From Linyphia triangularis (Eukaryota; Arthropoda; Arachnida; Araneae; Linyphiidae), in NCBI GenBank assembly GCA_963978545.1, contig OZ021723.1:7794893-7858892 (forward strand): 64,000 bases of DNA, given 5' to 3'. A model generated the notes under the pieces. It searched no databases. It had not been told where the DNA came from and worked only from the letters and a program-made list of their open reading frames with translations. Position numbers and translations under genes: made by a program. Below, in pieces: positions 63,479 to 64,000 of this stretch. The number at the start of each line of letters is the position of its first letter. Position 1 is the stretch's first letter.

Positions 63479-63658
63479 GTTACCTAGGCGACGAATGTTT
63501 CAAACAACCTGACATCACTCAACCAATAGCCAACTTTCTTCTGTGTGACGTCACGCTTCGTCAAGTATGCAGTGATTGTAACTATCGTTATGCTGGTGAC
63601 ATTGATGCCGCAGTTAATCAGTCAACGTGGAACTTTCAATTTTTTTTCCCGCGCCAAA
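63479..63658. promoter_or_regulatory. Promoter-like cluster: RFX X-box, CCAAT, CRE, E2F
   Basis: GTTACCTAGGCGAC (63479-63492) fits the RFX X-box except at one position. CCAAT is at 63523-63527. TGACGTCA, a perfect CRE, is at 63546-63553. TTTCCCGCGCCAAA, a perfect double E2F site, is at 63645-63658. The region is CpG-containing in an AT-rich, CpG-poor neighbourhood. The motifs are seen; promoter function is inferred, and the gene it would drive is not visible. Confidence 0.45.
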
Positions 63659-63679
63659 GAATTTTCAACTAATGTTGAG

Positions 63680-63945
63680 GGCCCCGCTGTCCTTGTGGTC
63701 GTATTATCGAGCTCATGATCGGAGGATTGTGTGTTCGGTCCTCGACGTCCGTCAAAGATAGGGGCTAGTGCACATTAAATCTCTCATGGTATCAATGTCC
63801 TCTCGTTGATGTGGTGGGGTCGGAGAGAGGGGTTTACACTAGTACATTTCAATCTCGTATTCTTCTAGATGCTCAAAATTACGAGAAGTATATGGCTGTG
63901 TTAAGCACTTTATAAGTGGCAGAAATAGACAGTCGGAACTTCTAA
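63680..63945 (+). mobile_element. tRNA-derived SINE (family 2), fullest copy
   Basis: A tRNA-like head (GGCCCCGCTGTCCTTGTGG...) with the B-box-like GTGTTCGGTCCTC, then a body shared with 52626-53065 and 55673-55825, ending ACAGTCGGAACTTCTAAA. It differs from family 1 in sequence throughout. Confidence 0.75.
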
Positions 63946-64000
63946 ACCAAACTAATGTTGATTTTGCTTAATACAACCAAACCTGAAATGTTCAAAACAT

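Noticed and set aside
63370..63672. 100-codon frame
   Set aside because: It runs through the promoter-like cluster, and its Cys-containing stretch fits no domain I know. Open length is within chance for this less AT-rich patch.

Overview
This window looks like a piece of an invertebrate nuclear genome, most likely an arthropod and possibly a chelicerate. It is very AT-rich and has poly(A/T) runs, long (AT)n and tetra/pentanucleotide microsatellites, tRNA-derived SINEs, a non-LTR retrotransposon, a Ty3/Gypsy LTR retrotransposon, mariner, piggyBac-like and hAT-like miniature elements, several Helitron-type elements and a large satellite array. There are no operons, rRNA genes or CRISPR arrays. 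The species guess is inference only. I see no unambiguous host protein-coding gene. The best candidate is a small three-exon gene at 5919-6380 that would encode a 40-residue protein.

Layout. 1-10.5 kb: a truncated TTAA-flanked MITE at the left edge and a complete inverted copy at 9768-10507. Between them lie AT-rich DNA, a degenerate minisatellite (2860-3640), the candidate small gene, a Helitron 3' end and a tandem duplication (8661-9226). 10.8-14.9 kb: a complete-length but decayed endonuclease/RT/RNase H LINE with a 10-bp target-site duplication and no ORF1. 15.2-19.4 kb: a long (AT)n tract, a Helitron interrupted by a SINE, a triplicated poly(A)-tailed unit and more SINEs. 20.5-26.5 kb: a satellite with a 247-bp period, homogeneous in the centre and diverged at both edges, in which every unit carries a long hairpin. 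26.5-34.4 kb: mostly unassigned AT-rich DNA plus microsatellites. 34.4-40.3 kb: a Gypsy element with both LTRs, a tRNA-Leu-type primer site, gag, protease, RT, RNase H and integrase, broken by several stops and one frameshift.

40.3-48.3 kb: a dense nest of transposons. It holds a hAT-like MITE, a foldback element split by a self-inverted mariner, a Helitron, and an old LTR containing a piggyBac-like MITE that itself contains a TA-flanked palindromic MITE. It also holds a long-armed foldback element. 48.7-51.2 kb: a Helitron with internal 148-bp repeats sitting between giant (ATCT)n, (ATCCT)n and (AT)n tracts. 52.6-58.7 kb: a ~2.8-3.0 kb tandem duplication whose middle junction is a hybrid SINE, the signature of unequal crossing-over between two SINE copies. 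58.7-64 kb: further repeats, then a promoter-like cluster (RFX, CCAAT, CRE and E2F motifs at 63479-63658) and a second type of tRNA-derived SINE.

The window therefore records mobile elements inserting into, duplicating and recombining with each other. The SINEs depend on a LINE in trans. The LTR, LINE and mariner coding regions here are all disrupted.
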